64,000 bases of DNA, taken from contig CAVXOL010000011.1 of NCBI GenBank assembly GCA_963763325.1, positions 124,001 through 188,000 of the forward strand, written 5' to 3'. Numbering within the stretch: the stretch's first letter is position 1; the number at the start of each line of letters is the position of its first letter. The stretch comes from JBBECJ01 sp963763325 (GTDB lineage Bacteria > Chloroflexota > Chloroflexia > Thermomicrobiales > CFX8). Both the position numbers and the translations under genes were made by a program. Shown here one piece after another: positions 52,268 to 61,363 of the stretch. The notes beneath the pieces are model-generated. The model saw only the letters and a program-made list of their open reading frames with translations, had not been told where the DNA came from and did no database searches.

Positions 52268-53386
52268 TCAGACGCCGAGCGCGTCCTTCATCTTCGAGAA
52301 GAAGCCCTTTTCTTTCGGCATCGTCGCGCTGTCGAGGGTGCCGTCAAGCTGTTCGAAGAGCAGGCGCTGCTCGGGTGAGAGCTGAGTTGGGATGACGACG
52401 TGGACGGTCACGATCTGGTCGCCACGGTCGCCGCCACGCAGGTCCGGGACACCTTTGCCGCGCATCCGGAACTGCTGGTTCGGCTGGGTCCCGGCCGGCA
52501 ACTCGAACCCTGACGGTCCGTCGACGGTTGGGATTTCGATCTGGTCGCCGAGGACGGCCTGGGCGACGGTCACCGGCAGGTCGTAGAGGATATGCTTGCC
52601 GGCCCGGCCAAGCTCCTTGTGTGGCTTGATCTTGAGCGCGACGAACAGATTGCCAGGCACGCCGTCGCGGATCTGCTCGCCCTGGCCGGTCAGTCGCAGG
52701 GTCGAATTCTCATCGACACCAGGCGGGACGGAGACGACGATCTTGCGCGACTTGCTGACGCGTCCCCGTCCACGGCAGGTCGGGCAGGGATCGCTGATCG
52801 TGACGCCCTCGCCCCCGCAGCGGTCGCAGGTCGTCGCCGTCATGAACTGGCCGAGGATCGTGTTCTGAACTCGGCGGACCTCGCCACTGCCGTTGCACTG
52901 CGTGCAGGTCGGAGGTGTCTGACCGTCGCGCATCCGCGTGCCGTGGCAATCGTCGCATGGCTCGTAGCGGGTTACATCGACCTCGCGTTCGATGCCGAAG
53001 ACGGCCTCCTCGAAGCTCAGGTCGAGCGAGATACGAATATCGCCGCCACGCTGGATCGTCCGCTGACGCCGGCCGGTTGTCGCACCACCGCTGAAGAAGG
53101 TCTCGAACAAGTCACCAAACGGCGAGCGACCGCCGAATGGATCGCCACCCGCGCCGCTTCCATTGACGGCGGCGTGGCCGAAGCGGTCGTATGCGGCTCG
53201 ACGGTCTGTGTCGGAGAGCACTTCGTTTGCCTCGTTGATCTCCTTGAACATGTCCTCGGCGCCGGGATCCTTGTTGATATCCGGATGGTACTGGCGCGCC
53301 AGCCGACGGTACGCTTTGCGGATATCGTCGGTGCTTGCGGTACGGCTGATCCCGAGTACATCGTAGTAGTCGCGCTTTTCGGCCAT
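52268..53386 (-). CDS. dnaJ: Chaperone protein DnaJ
   Basis: 372-residue type I DnaJ. The J-domain (RDYYDVLGISRTAS, HPDINKDPGAEDMFKEINEAN) is followed by a Gly/Phe-rich linker (GGDPFGGRSPFGDLFETFF). Four zinc-binding CxxCxG repeats are present (CDDCHG, CTQCNGSG, CDRCGGEG, CPTCRGRG), then the C-terminal substrate domains and a tail EKGFFSKMKDALGV. It stimulates DnaK ATPase and holds unfolded proteins. It is transcribed alone from a region with a CIRCE element. Confidence 0.97.
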   Translation of the reverse strand: MAEKRDYYDVLGISRTASTDDIRKAYRRLARQYHPDINKDPGAEDMFKEINEANEVLSDTDRRAAYDRFGHAAVNGSGAGGDPFGGRSPFGDLFETFFSGGATTGRRQRTIQRGGDIRISLDLSFEEAVFGIEREVDVTRYEPCDDCHGTRMRDGQTPPTCTQCNGSGEVRRVQNTILGQFMTATTCDRCGGEGVTISDPCPTCRGRGRVSKSRKIVVSVPPGVDENSTLRLTGQGEQIRDGVPGNLFVALKIKPHKELGRAGKHILYDLPVTVAQAVLGDQIEIPTVDGPSGFELPAGTQPNQQFRMRGKGVPDLRGGDRGDQIVTVHVVIPTQLSPEQRLLFEQLDGTLDSATMPKEKGFFSKMKDALGV

Positions 53387-53696
53387 CTATTGCTCACCTG
53401 ATTCAGGGCGCCAGTCGATATGGTCCAAGGGACGTGGACCGGCATTGTCTCGATCGCTCCATTGCATGGCGCGGCCACAACTGACGCGGGCGCGCATCGT
53501 CAATGATAGCAGCGAGGGAACAACCGTCAACGCATGCTGGCACTATCGAAACGAGAGTGCTAGCTCGCAGCCATGGCGTCAGAATCGGGTAGCATTAAGT
53601 GTAAGCTGCGAAGCGTCTGGCTGAACCTGCAGCGCGATGAATCCATCGGAAATCCCGGATGTGCAGGTGATTACTCATAGAAGTAAGGGATCAGGG
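53387..53696. other. Divergent promoter region of dnaJ and a phosphoribosyltransferase gene
   Basis: About 310 bases without a gene. The CIRCE element at 53537-53563 is its main feature. Confidence 0.5.
53537..53563 (-). promoter_or_regulatory. CIRCE element (HrcA operator) upstream of dnaJ
   Basis: CTGGCACTA, 9-base spacer TCGAAACGA, GAGTGCTAG. The consensus is TTAGCACTC-N9-GAGTGCTAA: the right arm matches 8 of 9 and the left arm 6 of 9, with the exact 9-base spacing. It implies heat-shock control of dnaJ by the HrcA repressor, encoded elsewhere. It is about 150 bases upstream of the start. Confidence 0.8.
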
Positions 53697-54185
53697 ATGA
53701 CAGAGACGACCCCGATGCGCGTTGAGCAGCCGTTGAAGCGGATCCTCGGGTGGGACGACATCATGCGCGAGGTCGATGATCTGGTCCAGCGGATCGGCAC
53801 CGATTACGACGCGATGCTGGTTATCACGCGTGGCGGAATGGTCCCGGCCTGCCTGATCTCCGAGCGGCTCGATATTCGCAATATCCTGGTGGCGGCCGTC
53901 CAGCTCTACACCGGGATCGGGACGACGCTGGATGACCCGATCTTTCTCCAGTTCCCGGCCGATGTCCTGCTGCATGGGAAGCGGATTCTGGTCGTTGACG
54001 ATGTCTGGGATAGCGGCCGGACGGCCATGTGTGTCCGCCAGCGCATCCAGGCCGCCGGCGGCGTTCCGACACTCGCAGTTCTGCACTACAAGCCGCGCGC
54101 TTCTCGCTTCCCCAACCACCAACCCGACTTCTTCGCCGAGATGACGGATGACTGGCTGGTCTATCCGTGGGACGACGAGCGATAG
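53697..54185 (+). CDS. Phosphoribosyltransferase family protein
   Basis: 162 residues from ATG 53697 (AAGGGA/CAGGG upstream). The type I PRTase fold is shown by DAMLVITRGGMVPACLISERLDI and the PRPP-binding loop ILVVDDVWDSGRTA. The second acidic residue of the loop is present and the C-terminal strand is DFFAEMTDDWLVYPWDDE, the pattern of xanthine/hypoxanthine-guanine phosphoribosyltransferase-like proteins. It could salvage a purine base; the substrate cannot be told. Confidence 0.85.
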   Translation: MTETTPMRVEQPLKRILGWDDIMREVDDLVQRIGTDYDAMLVITRGGMVPACLISERLDIRNILVAAVQLYTGIGTTLDDPIFLQFPADVLLHGKRILVVDDVWDSGRTAMCVRQRIQAAGGVPTLAVLHYKPRASRFPNHQPDFFAEMTDDWLVYPWDDER

Positions 54186-54228
54186 TCGGCGGAGTGGGGC
54201 ACGCGATGAGATCGCGTCTCGTCCCGAT

Positions 54229-54894
54229 TTACATCCAGCCGCGTTGCTGCATCTCACTGATCACCTCGGACAGGGATTCCAACACAGCATCGGCGTGAGC
54301 AACGCCGTCGAGGTTACTGTGTTCACCGGGAACCGCGATGCAGCGCATTCCGGCGGCTTTGGCTGCCGTGACTCCGTTCGGGGCGTCTTCGAGGGCCAGG
54401 CAGTATTCGGCTGGGATGTTGAGCAGTTCAGCAGCGCGCAGATAGACATCCGGGTGAGGTTTTCCGCGCGTGACCAGCTCGGCGGTTACCTCCTGGTCAA
54501 AGCGGCCGGTCAGGCCGGCGCTGGCGAGGGCGAGGTCGACGTAGCGGCGATGGCCAGAAGTCGCGAGAGCCAGCGGGATACCGCGCTGCCGCAGATCGTC
54601 GATCAGCTCTCGCGCGCCGGTATGTGGATGGATCGCGCCAGGGACGGCTGCCAGAAAGATCTCGTCACGGTCGCGGAGAGCTGTCGCCTCGTCAACCGGT
54701 AAATCCAGCATTTCGATTGGGATCTTGACGGCATCGACGGCCCGCAGTCCGAGCATCCGGCTGAGTACGTCCGGAGTCATGACGGCGCCAAAGCGGGCGA
54801 CGTACTCATGCCATGCCCATGCCTGCAACGGCTCCGAGTCGATCAGCAGGCCATCGAGATCGAAGACGACTGCCTGGATTTGTGGCTGCGTCAT
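54229..54894 (-). CDS. HAD-superfamily hydrolase (beta-phosphoglucomutase/phosphatase-like)
   Basis: 221 residues. All four HAD motifs are visible: VFDLDGLLIDSEP (motif I), LALATSGHRR (II), RGKPHPDVYLRAA with the catalytic Lys (III) and ALEDAPNGVTAAKAAGM (IV). The helical cap between motifs I and II is that of subfamily I, as in sugar-phosphate phosphatases and beta-phosphoglucomutase. Its ATG overlaps the stop of the ADP-ribosylglycohydrolase-like gene by 4 bases, so it may act on the product of that pathway. Confidence 0.9.
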   Translation of the reverse strand: MTQPQIQAVVFDLDGLLIDSEPLQAWAWHEYVARFGAVMTPDVLSRMLGLRAVDAVKIPIEMLDLPVDEATALRDRDEIFLAAVPGAIHPHTGARELIDDLRQRGIPLALATSGHRRYVDLALASAGLTGRFDQEVTAELVTRGKPHPDVYLRAAELLNIPAEYCLALEDAPNGVTAAKAAGMRCIAVPGEHSNLDGVAHADAVLESLSEVISEMQQRGWM

Positions 54895-55898
54895 GGCCGC
54901 TGGTGGAGCGGGAGGAACAATCCTGCTCGACGTTGGGCGGTCCGGAACAGCGCTGGAGCAGCCATCAGGATATACATCCTGCCTTCCAGACCGTCGACGA
55001 GTGGGACTGGCAGCGCCTTGGCCCCGATCCTCGCGCCGGCCAGCGCCCCAACCATTGCGCCGACGGCCGCGCCATGCCTGCCACTGTTGGCTGCAGCCAT
55101 CACGGCCGTTTCGAAATCGTCGGCGTGGATGCCGAACAGATAGAGTGCCCGCGCGACTGCCTCGGCCAGTGAGTCACCGTTGCCGATCCTCGCCAGTACC
55201 CCGTCGTCCCGAGCGGCGGACGTGCGGACGACGAGCGCCTCTGAGGCAATTCGCAGTTTGCTGGCCGTGTCGTCCTCGTCAATGAAAGCCAGAACCTCAC
55301 TGGCGACCATCTCCGGCACGACCTCGTGCTGGACGGCGAGGCTGACCGCCCAGGCCAGCGCCAGCGCGCCATTGACGGCGTCGGGAGCGGCGTGGGTGAT
55401 CAGCGTCGCCCGCATCACCTCGCGCACGAACATCTCGGTGTTGATCGACCCCAGTGCATGGACGAGCCCGATTGGCGCAACCCGCGCGGCCACGCCCGGA
55501 TCGATCGGTGCGTCGTTGACCAGCCCGTCCTGATACTCGCCGGTCGCGTCGGCCCGTTCGAGCGCTGTGCGCGATGTCTCGTCGAGCAGGTGTCCGTGCT
55601 CGCTGCGCAGGACCTGGACGAATCGGTAGCCGGCTGTGTCGGGATCGACGAACCCGTTCGCCGAGACGAGCGTCTCGACCAGGCACAGCGCGAGCTCGGT
55701 GTGGGAGGTGAACTGCCCGGCCTGAACCCGCTCGCTGCCGTCGGTGTTCAGCAGCGGTTCGTAGCCGGTGATCCGGGTATCGGGTGTCCGACAGGCGCTT
55801 GGCATCCCCAGCGCATCGCCGATGGCGAGGCCCAGCAGGCAACCCAGGTAACGGTCGGCGGCGGTCGGTTGTGGCGGAGACATCAGCGTCGTGTCCAT
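54891..55898 (-). CDS. ADP-ribosylglycohydrolase-fold protein with degenerate metal site
   Basis: 335 residues from ATG 55898. The family outline is clear: RYLGCLLGLAIGDALGMPSA at the N-terminus, then TGYEPLL and an all-helical body. However, the first metal motif (GxxTDDTxM in active members) reads GQFTSHTELALCL, and the C-terminal motif (GGDxDTxGA) reads NSGRHGAAVGAMVGALAGA. Three or more acidic ligands are missing, so hydrolase activity on ADP-ribosyl groups is unlikely. The intact frame and coupling to the HAD gene argue against simple decay; a binding or regulatory role, as for DraG-like pseudoenzymes, is possible. Confidence 0.78.
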   Translation of the reverse strand: MDTTLMSPPQPTAADRYLGCLLGLAIGDALGMPSACRTPDTRITGYEPLLNTDGSERVQAGQFTSHTELALCLVETLVSANGFVDPDTAGYRFVQVLRSEHGHLLDETSRTALERADATGEYQDGLVNDAPIDPGVAARVAPIGLVHALGSINTEMFVREVMRATLITHAAPDAVNGALALAWAVSLAVQHEVVPEMVASEVLAFIDEDDTASKLRIASEALVVRTSAARDDGVLARIGNGDSLAEAVARALYLFGIHADDFETAVMAAANSGRHGAAVGAMVGALAGARIGAKALPVPLVDGLEGRMYILMAAPALFRTAQRRAGLFLPLHQRP

Positions 55899-55976
55899 CG
55901 TTACGCGAATCACAATCTTACAAATAGCGTACCGCATCAGATAGGTCGCTAGCCGTGTTGAAGGTGCGCGGTTACT

Positions 55977-57245
55977 ATGACGCTCAGCAATACGCAATCG
56001 AAGGGGAGGCGGGAACCAGTGCAGAATGAGCGCAGCAAGGCGCGGGTCAAGGGGATGCAGCCGGCCAGCCGAGCCGTCCACAGTGGCGAGCGGCCCGAAC
56101 TGCCGCAGTTCACACCGGTCGTGACGCCGATCTACCCCGGCTCGGCCTACGTCTACGACGATTTGGAGATCATGGACGCTGCCCTGGCGGGCGCCGAGGG
56201 GAAGTACGTATACACCCGCTACGGGAACCCGACGACGACGGCGCTCGAGACGGCCATCGCCGACCTGGAAGGGACGACATCAGCCGTCTCGTTCTCGTCG
56301 GGGATGGCGGCTGTCCACGCCGCGATCATGACGAGCGTCGTGCCCGGCGACGCGATCGTTGCTTCGCAGGACCTGTACGGAGCGACGTATCAGATGCTCT
56401 CGACCCACATGCGAGAGTGGGGCTGCACGGTAGAGTTCGTCGATACGCTCGATGTCGCCGCCGTCGCCGATGCCGTTGGCCGGTTGTCGCCGGCGCTGAT
56501 CGTCTGTGAGGTGATCTCGAACCCGCTCATGCGCGTGACGGATGTACCTCGGATCGTGGAGATTGCGAAGACCGTCCGGGCGGCGGTGCTGGTTGACGCG
56601 ACGTTCAACTCACCGATCCTCTACACCCCAGCTGCCGATGGAGCGCAACTCGTGGTCCACTCGCTGACGAAGTACATCGCCGGCCATGGTGACGTGACCG
56701 GCGGTGTCGTCGCGACGACATCGATGCGGCGCGAGCGGCTGTCAAATTTCGCCAAGATGGCCGGGGCGATCCTCGGTCCATTCGAGGCCTGGCTTGCGTT
56801 GCGCGGCCTCAAGACGCTGCCGCTGCGGATGGATCGTCACTGTCGCAATGCGGCCTTTGTTGCCGAGCGTCTGGCAAACCACCCGCGTGTCGCGCACGTC
56901 AACTATCCCGGCCTGCCAAGCCACGCCAGCCACGGCACGGCGAGGCGACTCTTCGGCGATCGGGGCTACGGCGGGATGCTCTCGATCGATATTCGCGATG
57001 CCGGTCGCGAGCAGGCGTTCGCATTCCTCGAAGCGCTCAAGATGGTCGTGCCAGCCACATCGCTGGGCGACGTTTACTCGCTTTCGCTCTACCCTGCCAT
57101 GTCATCGCATCGCGCGTTGACGCCCGAGGAGCGCGAGGCAATTGGCATCGGCGAGGGGCTGCTGCGTATCTCGATCGGGATCGAGGACCCGGAAGACATC
57201 CTGTCCGACATCGACCAGGCCCTCGAACGCGCCGCGCGAATCTAA
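55977..57245 (+). CDS. PLP-dependent Cys/Met metabolism enzyme (cystathionine gamma-lyase/synthase type)
   Basis: 422 residues. The fold-type I PLP enzyme has YTRYGNPTTTALETAIADLEG, the PLP phosphate region SGMAAVHAAIM, the aspartate in VDATFNSPI and the Schiff-base lysine in VHSLTKYIAGHGDVTGG. The C-terminus ends with RISIGIEDPEDILSDIDQAL. Whether it is a cystathionine gamma-lyase, cystathionine gamma-synthase, O-acetylhomoserine sulfhydrylase or methionine gamma-lyase cannot be decided from sequence alone. It is followed by a 16-bp terminator. Confidence 0.9.
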   Translation: MTLSNTQSKGRREPVQNERSKARVKGMQPASRAVHSGERPELPQFTPVVTPIYPGSAYVYDDLEIMDAALAGAEGKYVYTRYGNPTTTALETAIADLEGTTSAVSFSSGMAAVHAAIMTSVVPGDAIVASQDLYGATYQMLSTHMREWGCTVEFVDTLDVAAVADAVGRLSPALIVCEVISNPLMRVTDVPRIVEIAKTVRAAVLVDATFNSPILYTPAADGAQLVVHSLTKYIAGHGDVTGGVVATTSMRRERLSNFAKMAGAILGPFEAWLALRGLKTLPLRMDRHCRNAAFVAERLANHPRVAHVNYPGLPSHASHGTARRLFGDRGYGGMLSIDIRDAGREQAFAFLEALKMVVPATSLGDVYSLSLYPAMSSHRALTPEEREAIGIGEGLLRISIGIEDPEDILSDIDQALERAARI

Positions 57246-57256
57246 TCAACGCACAC

Positions 57257-57294
57257 GTCGATCACGTACCGTCACGGTACGGTACGTGATCGAC
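57257..57294. terminator. Bidirectional terminator hairpin
   Basis: GTCGATCACGTACCGT (57257-57272) and ACGGTACGTGATCGAC (57279-57294) form a perfect 16-bp stem with a 6-base loop between convergent genes. Confidence 0.82.
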
Positions 57295-57335
57295 AAGATG
57301 ACTCGGTAGTCCGTAAGACGTCCCGGGCGCGTTGG

Positions 57336-58683
57336 TTAGTTCACTGGCTGAAAGTAATGCTGATCGAGCCAGCGGGCGACATCCCTGCCGATCCCTGCGC
57401 CCTGGACATCGGCGTTGCGGAAGTGAAGCCCCTGATAGATTCGCGCGTCGATCGTGTCGTCGATGACCTTCCTGAAGTGCGTGTAGTGGCGTGTCACGTC
57501 CGCCTGGCCCGACACGATCCGGACGAGGCTGAAGTCCATTCTCCCCCGGCCGAAGAATGCCTCGGCGGTATGCATGAATGCGCCGGTCACGCAGTTGTAT
57601 CCGGACGAGTGATCGGAATACGGCGGTGTGTTCACCAGCGGTGTCCACGTGGGATCCCCGACCGTCTTCGTATTCCCATCGTCGTCGCCGTGGTGGATCG
57701 CTGTGACCGGCCGCCAGAAGCTATAGTGGATCTTGTCGTCAGTGCAGTTGATCAACGCGTCCGCCCCGGCCATGTTCAGCATCGCGAAGAGCCTGGCCTG
57801 CTCGATGGCTGTCAGCCCTTCGGAGGCGGCGAGAGTTCGGAACGCTCGGTTGTACATCTCAACCGGGTTGACCATGAAGAACTGAGCGACGGCTTCCTGC
57901 TCGGGGCTGCGCTGGCTGGTGAGCGATCCCAGCGTCTTCACCTCGTTGTATTCCTTGGCATAGATACCGGTCTTCAGCGCATGTGGACCTTTCGAGCGGA
58001 ACTGTGATGTGCTCTCCAGCACGAACGGATCGACTCTACCAACCCACGCATTTGGATCGCTGATGAACGCGGGTGGCGCTGGACGCCATTCGCCTGCCTC
58101 TGTCCCGGCTGTGAGAGCGAACGGCACGAAGCGACCATCGTCTGCTCGCGCGTCGAGCATCGCTGACGCTGCAGCCTCGCCGGCGGCGATTCCAGCAGCG
58201 ACCGACTGCGCACCGTCAGCAACCGTTGCAGCATCGATCGCATCCTCCCAGCAGCTGGTTGACCCGGTCGATGATGGCAGGCGACAGTGCCGGTACCACT
58301 TCGACGCCGACGATGACGCCGCGAGCAGCTGTCGCGATTGCGGCAGACTGCGATGCGTCCGGGTCCGCGTCTGGCAGGCTGTCGGAGTACGGCTGGTACC
58401 CACCTTCGATCATGTTGACCGCGTCGTAGATTGCCCCTTGCACCATCGCGAGGTGGAGGATTGCGACTTGTGGTGCAAGGCCGGCTCCCGGCGTCGGAGC
58501 AGCTGGTGGGTTGAGGAACGCATTGACGGCGTGGAGGTTCCACTCCAGCACCGCGTTATCGAGTGGTTCGGCAGACGCCCGTGTCGGAGCGCCCGCTAAC
58601 GGAGTGAGCGCGAACGCGAACAAGACTATGACAGCCGCGAAAACGTTAAGGTGCCGGACAGCACCATGTGTCCTGTTGCTCAC
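57336..58683 (-). CDS. Vanadium-dependent haloperoxidase-like (PAP2-related) secreted protein, one frameshift
   Basis: About 448 residues from GTG 58683 with GGGAG upstream. It has a signal peptide (NVFAAVIVLFAFALTPLAGAP). The active-site pieces of the family are seen in DKIHYSFWRPVTAI (Lys and Arg), PPYSDHSSGYNCVTGAF (in place of SGHxxx) and the C-terminal IYQGLHFRNADVQGAGIGRDVA (Arg/His). One base over a multiple of three; the extra G in GGGAGGATG near 58247 breaks NQLLG from DAIDAATVADGAQS. It may be a secreted bromo-/chloroperoxidase or a related phosphatase. Confidence 0.82.
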
Positions 58684-58961
58684 GCAGGTCTCCCTTCGAT
58701 CGCACAACCGTTTGTCAGCGGTTGTGCTCGAGTGATGCGAGGAACGTGCCGGGACGTGGACGGAATCGGCTGTTCTCCTCGCAACTGCACACATCAGCGA
58801 GAGATCCGCCGGGTGCCGGCGAAAGCGATCGTCAACGTCCTGCGAATCTCTCGACACGCTCCATCGTGAGGCAGTCGGTAGACATCCGCATCCGTTGCGG
58901 TATGTAATCTCGGTATGTAATTTCCGATGGAACCAACATGGGTGGAGCGTGACTCCGCCTG
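58684..58961. other. Spacer between the haloperoxidase-like gene and the LuxR regulator
   Basis: About 280 bases. It should carry the haloperoxidase promoter. No gene or repeat recognised. Confidence 0.35.
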
Positions 58962-61251
58962 TCAGACGAGGTGGTGGCGATGGGCGTACGCAGTTGCCTC
59001 GGCCTTGCTGTGGACATCGATCTTCAGGTAGACGTTTGCGATGTGACGCTCGACGGTGCGCGGACTCAGATAGAGCGCCTCAGCGATCTCGCGGTTGCTT
59101 TGGCCAGTCGCGATCAGGCGCAGCACCTCAAGCTCACGTGGTGACAGGCAATGATGCGCTGGCAAAGGCGGTGCGATCGGGAGACTGTCGGCCGCTGTGA
59201 TCGTCGCCAGAACGTTCATGGCGGTGGAGATTGCCTCGTCCAGCAACATGGCCTGGCCTGCCGTCCACGCCGTAGCGTACGTGTCTCCAGCCATGGCGGC
59301 GCGCGAGTCGGCGAGGATCTGATTTTGAAGCGCGAGTTCGGGGTGCGAGAGGGGCATGCCTGTCCGTTCCCGGTGGGCATCAGTCGCGGCTAGCAGTTGC
59401 GTTGCTCCCGAATACAACCCCGTCGCGTGAGCCAGCTTTGCAATCCCAAACAGTTGCTCCGCCACCTGCCATTGCCAGTTGCTGGACGCACAGATCGCCA
59501 AGGTTTCCTGGAACCCGGCTGCCGCTTGGTGAAATGCACCACGGTCGAGCGCGATGTTGCAGAGACCGGTGAGGCACAGGTGGATCGTCGCCGGATGGCC
59601 CGCCGCTCGCGCCAATGCCAGTGCCTTCTTCACTCAGTGCCTGCCGGCGGTCAACATCCAGGCGTCCGGCGGAGACTCCGCTGATGTTCGCAAGCGATCG
59701 GGCAGCATTGACATCGTCGCCGACCTCACGCGCCAGCGCATAGCTCCGCTCCCAGTAGCGGATAGCACCATCGGTGTCGCCCAGATTCCCAACCGCGATC
59801 CCCTGTGAGACCAGCAACCACGGCTGTTGATCGCGTTCCCCAAGCGCCTCACAGATCGCGAGCGCCTCAGTGTTGAGTGGGATGGCGCCAGCAGCGTCAC
59901 CACGCCAGATGGCCACCACTGCGGCTGTCGCAAGTGCGTGGGCGCGTGCAGCCGTCGGCAGGTCGGCGCCAGGCAGCATCAGAACCTCCTCGAGTTGCGC
60001 CCAGCCCTCGGACCAGGATCCGCGGTGAAACCAGAGGCCGCGCAGATCTCCAGCCAGCCGCAAGCATTTTTGTACTGCACCCCTATCGCGCAGCCACGCC
60101 AACGCCGCGCGCAGGTTGTCGCGTTCGGGATCGAGCCGATCGAGCCATCGCTGGTCACCGTCCTCGACTCTCGGCGCGGCCTGTGCGGCGAGCGCCAGGT
60201 AGACCTCGGCGTGCCGCTGTTGCACGGTCGCATCCTCGCCGCTGGCATGCAGTTGCTCCAGTCCGTATTCTCGGATTGTCTCCAGCATGCTGAAGCGCAC
60301 CGTGCCGTCCGGCTGCGCGGACTGACGGACGAGACTATGGTCGACGAGCGTTACGAGTCCATCGAGCATATCGAGGTCCGGGTTGCAGGCTTCGGCTTCT
60401 TCCAGCGTCCAACCTCCCGCGAAGACCGCCAGCGAGCGATACAGGTGCTGCTCGTCATCGTTCAGCAGGTTGTAACTCCAGGCGATCGTGTCACGAACTG
60501 TCTGTTGTCGGGCGGGAAGGTCACGCGATCCTCCGGTCAGTAGCGGGAGGCGCTGTTCCAGGCGCTCAAGAAGCGCGATAGGACTCATGTGTCGCACCCG
60601 TGCGGCGGCTAATTCGATGGCGAGCGGCAGACCGTCAAGCCTCCGGCAGATCTCGAGCACAGTCTGGGCAGTGTCGCTAGTGAGGCAGAAATCAGGCGTC
60701 ACCATCTGAGCGCGCTGGACGAACAGCGCGACCGCACCAACATGCTCGATCTGATCAAGCGAATGCGCAGTGCCGTCGATGAGGTCAAGAGGCGGTACGG
60801 GTAGCAGCTGTTCACCGTTGAGACGCAGCGGAACACGGCTGGTTGCAAGGATAGTGAGGCGCGGACATCCATCGAGCAGCAGCGCTACCTCCGGCGCTAC
60901 GTCGATGACGTGTTCAAGGTTATCGAGCACCAGCAGGCTGTGACGCTTTGCCAGGTGAGACACAAGGAGCGCAAGCGGTGGCTCACTGCCAGCATCCTGT
61001 AACCCGAGTGACTGAATCACGGTCGACAGGACCAGGGCCGGATCGTTGATCGAGGCACAGGAGGTGAACCATGTGCCATCAGCGTACGCATCGGTGACGG
61101 ATTCGGCGACGGCGATCGCCAACCGCGTTTTGCCGGTCCCGCCCGCACCGGTCAGCGTCACGAGCCGGTTGTGCACCAGCAACGTATGGGCGAGCTCGAT
61201 CTCGCCCTGACGGCCGATAAACCGTGTGCGCGGTTGCGGCAGGTTTCCCAT
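58962..61251 (-). CDS. Large LuxR-family ATPase regulator (LAL/AfsR-like), one frameshift
   Basis: About 762 residues. The N-terminus is a STAND/NB-ARC-type ATPase with the P-loop LTGAGGTGKTRLAIAVA, a Walker B-like SLLVLDNLEHV and LEICRRLDGLPLAIELAAARV (GLPLA). A tetratricopeptide-like middle follows (about 370-600). The C-terminus is a LuxR helix-turn-helix: LSPRELEVLRLIATGQSNREIAEALYLSPRTVERHIANVYLKI. One base over a multiple of three; the shift near 59635 lies in GTGAAGAAGGCA. It lies upstream of the haloperoxidase-like gene on the same strand, so that gene may be its target. Confidence 0.88.
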
Positions 61252-61363
61252 TGACGACTCCGTCGATCGTTGTCGCTATGCTGGTTTCGGAGCACCACAA
61301 TCATACCGCCGTTACTGGCGGCAGGTTCCGCAGGAATCGGCCCACCGTTGTGGAGAGTCGCAG

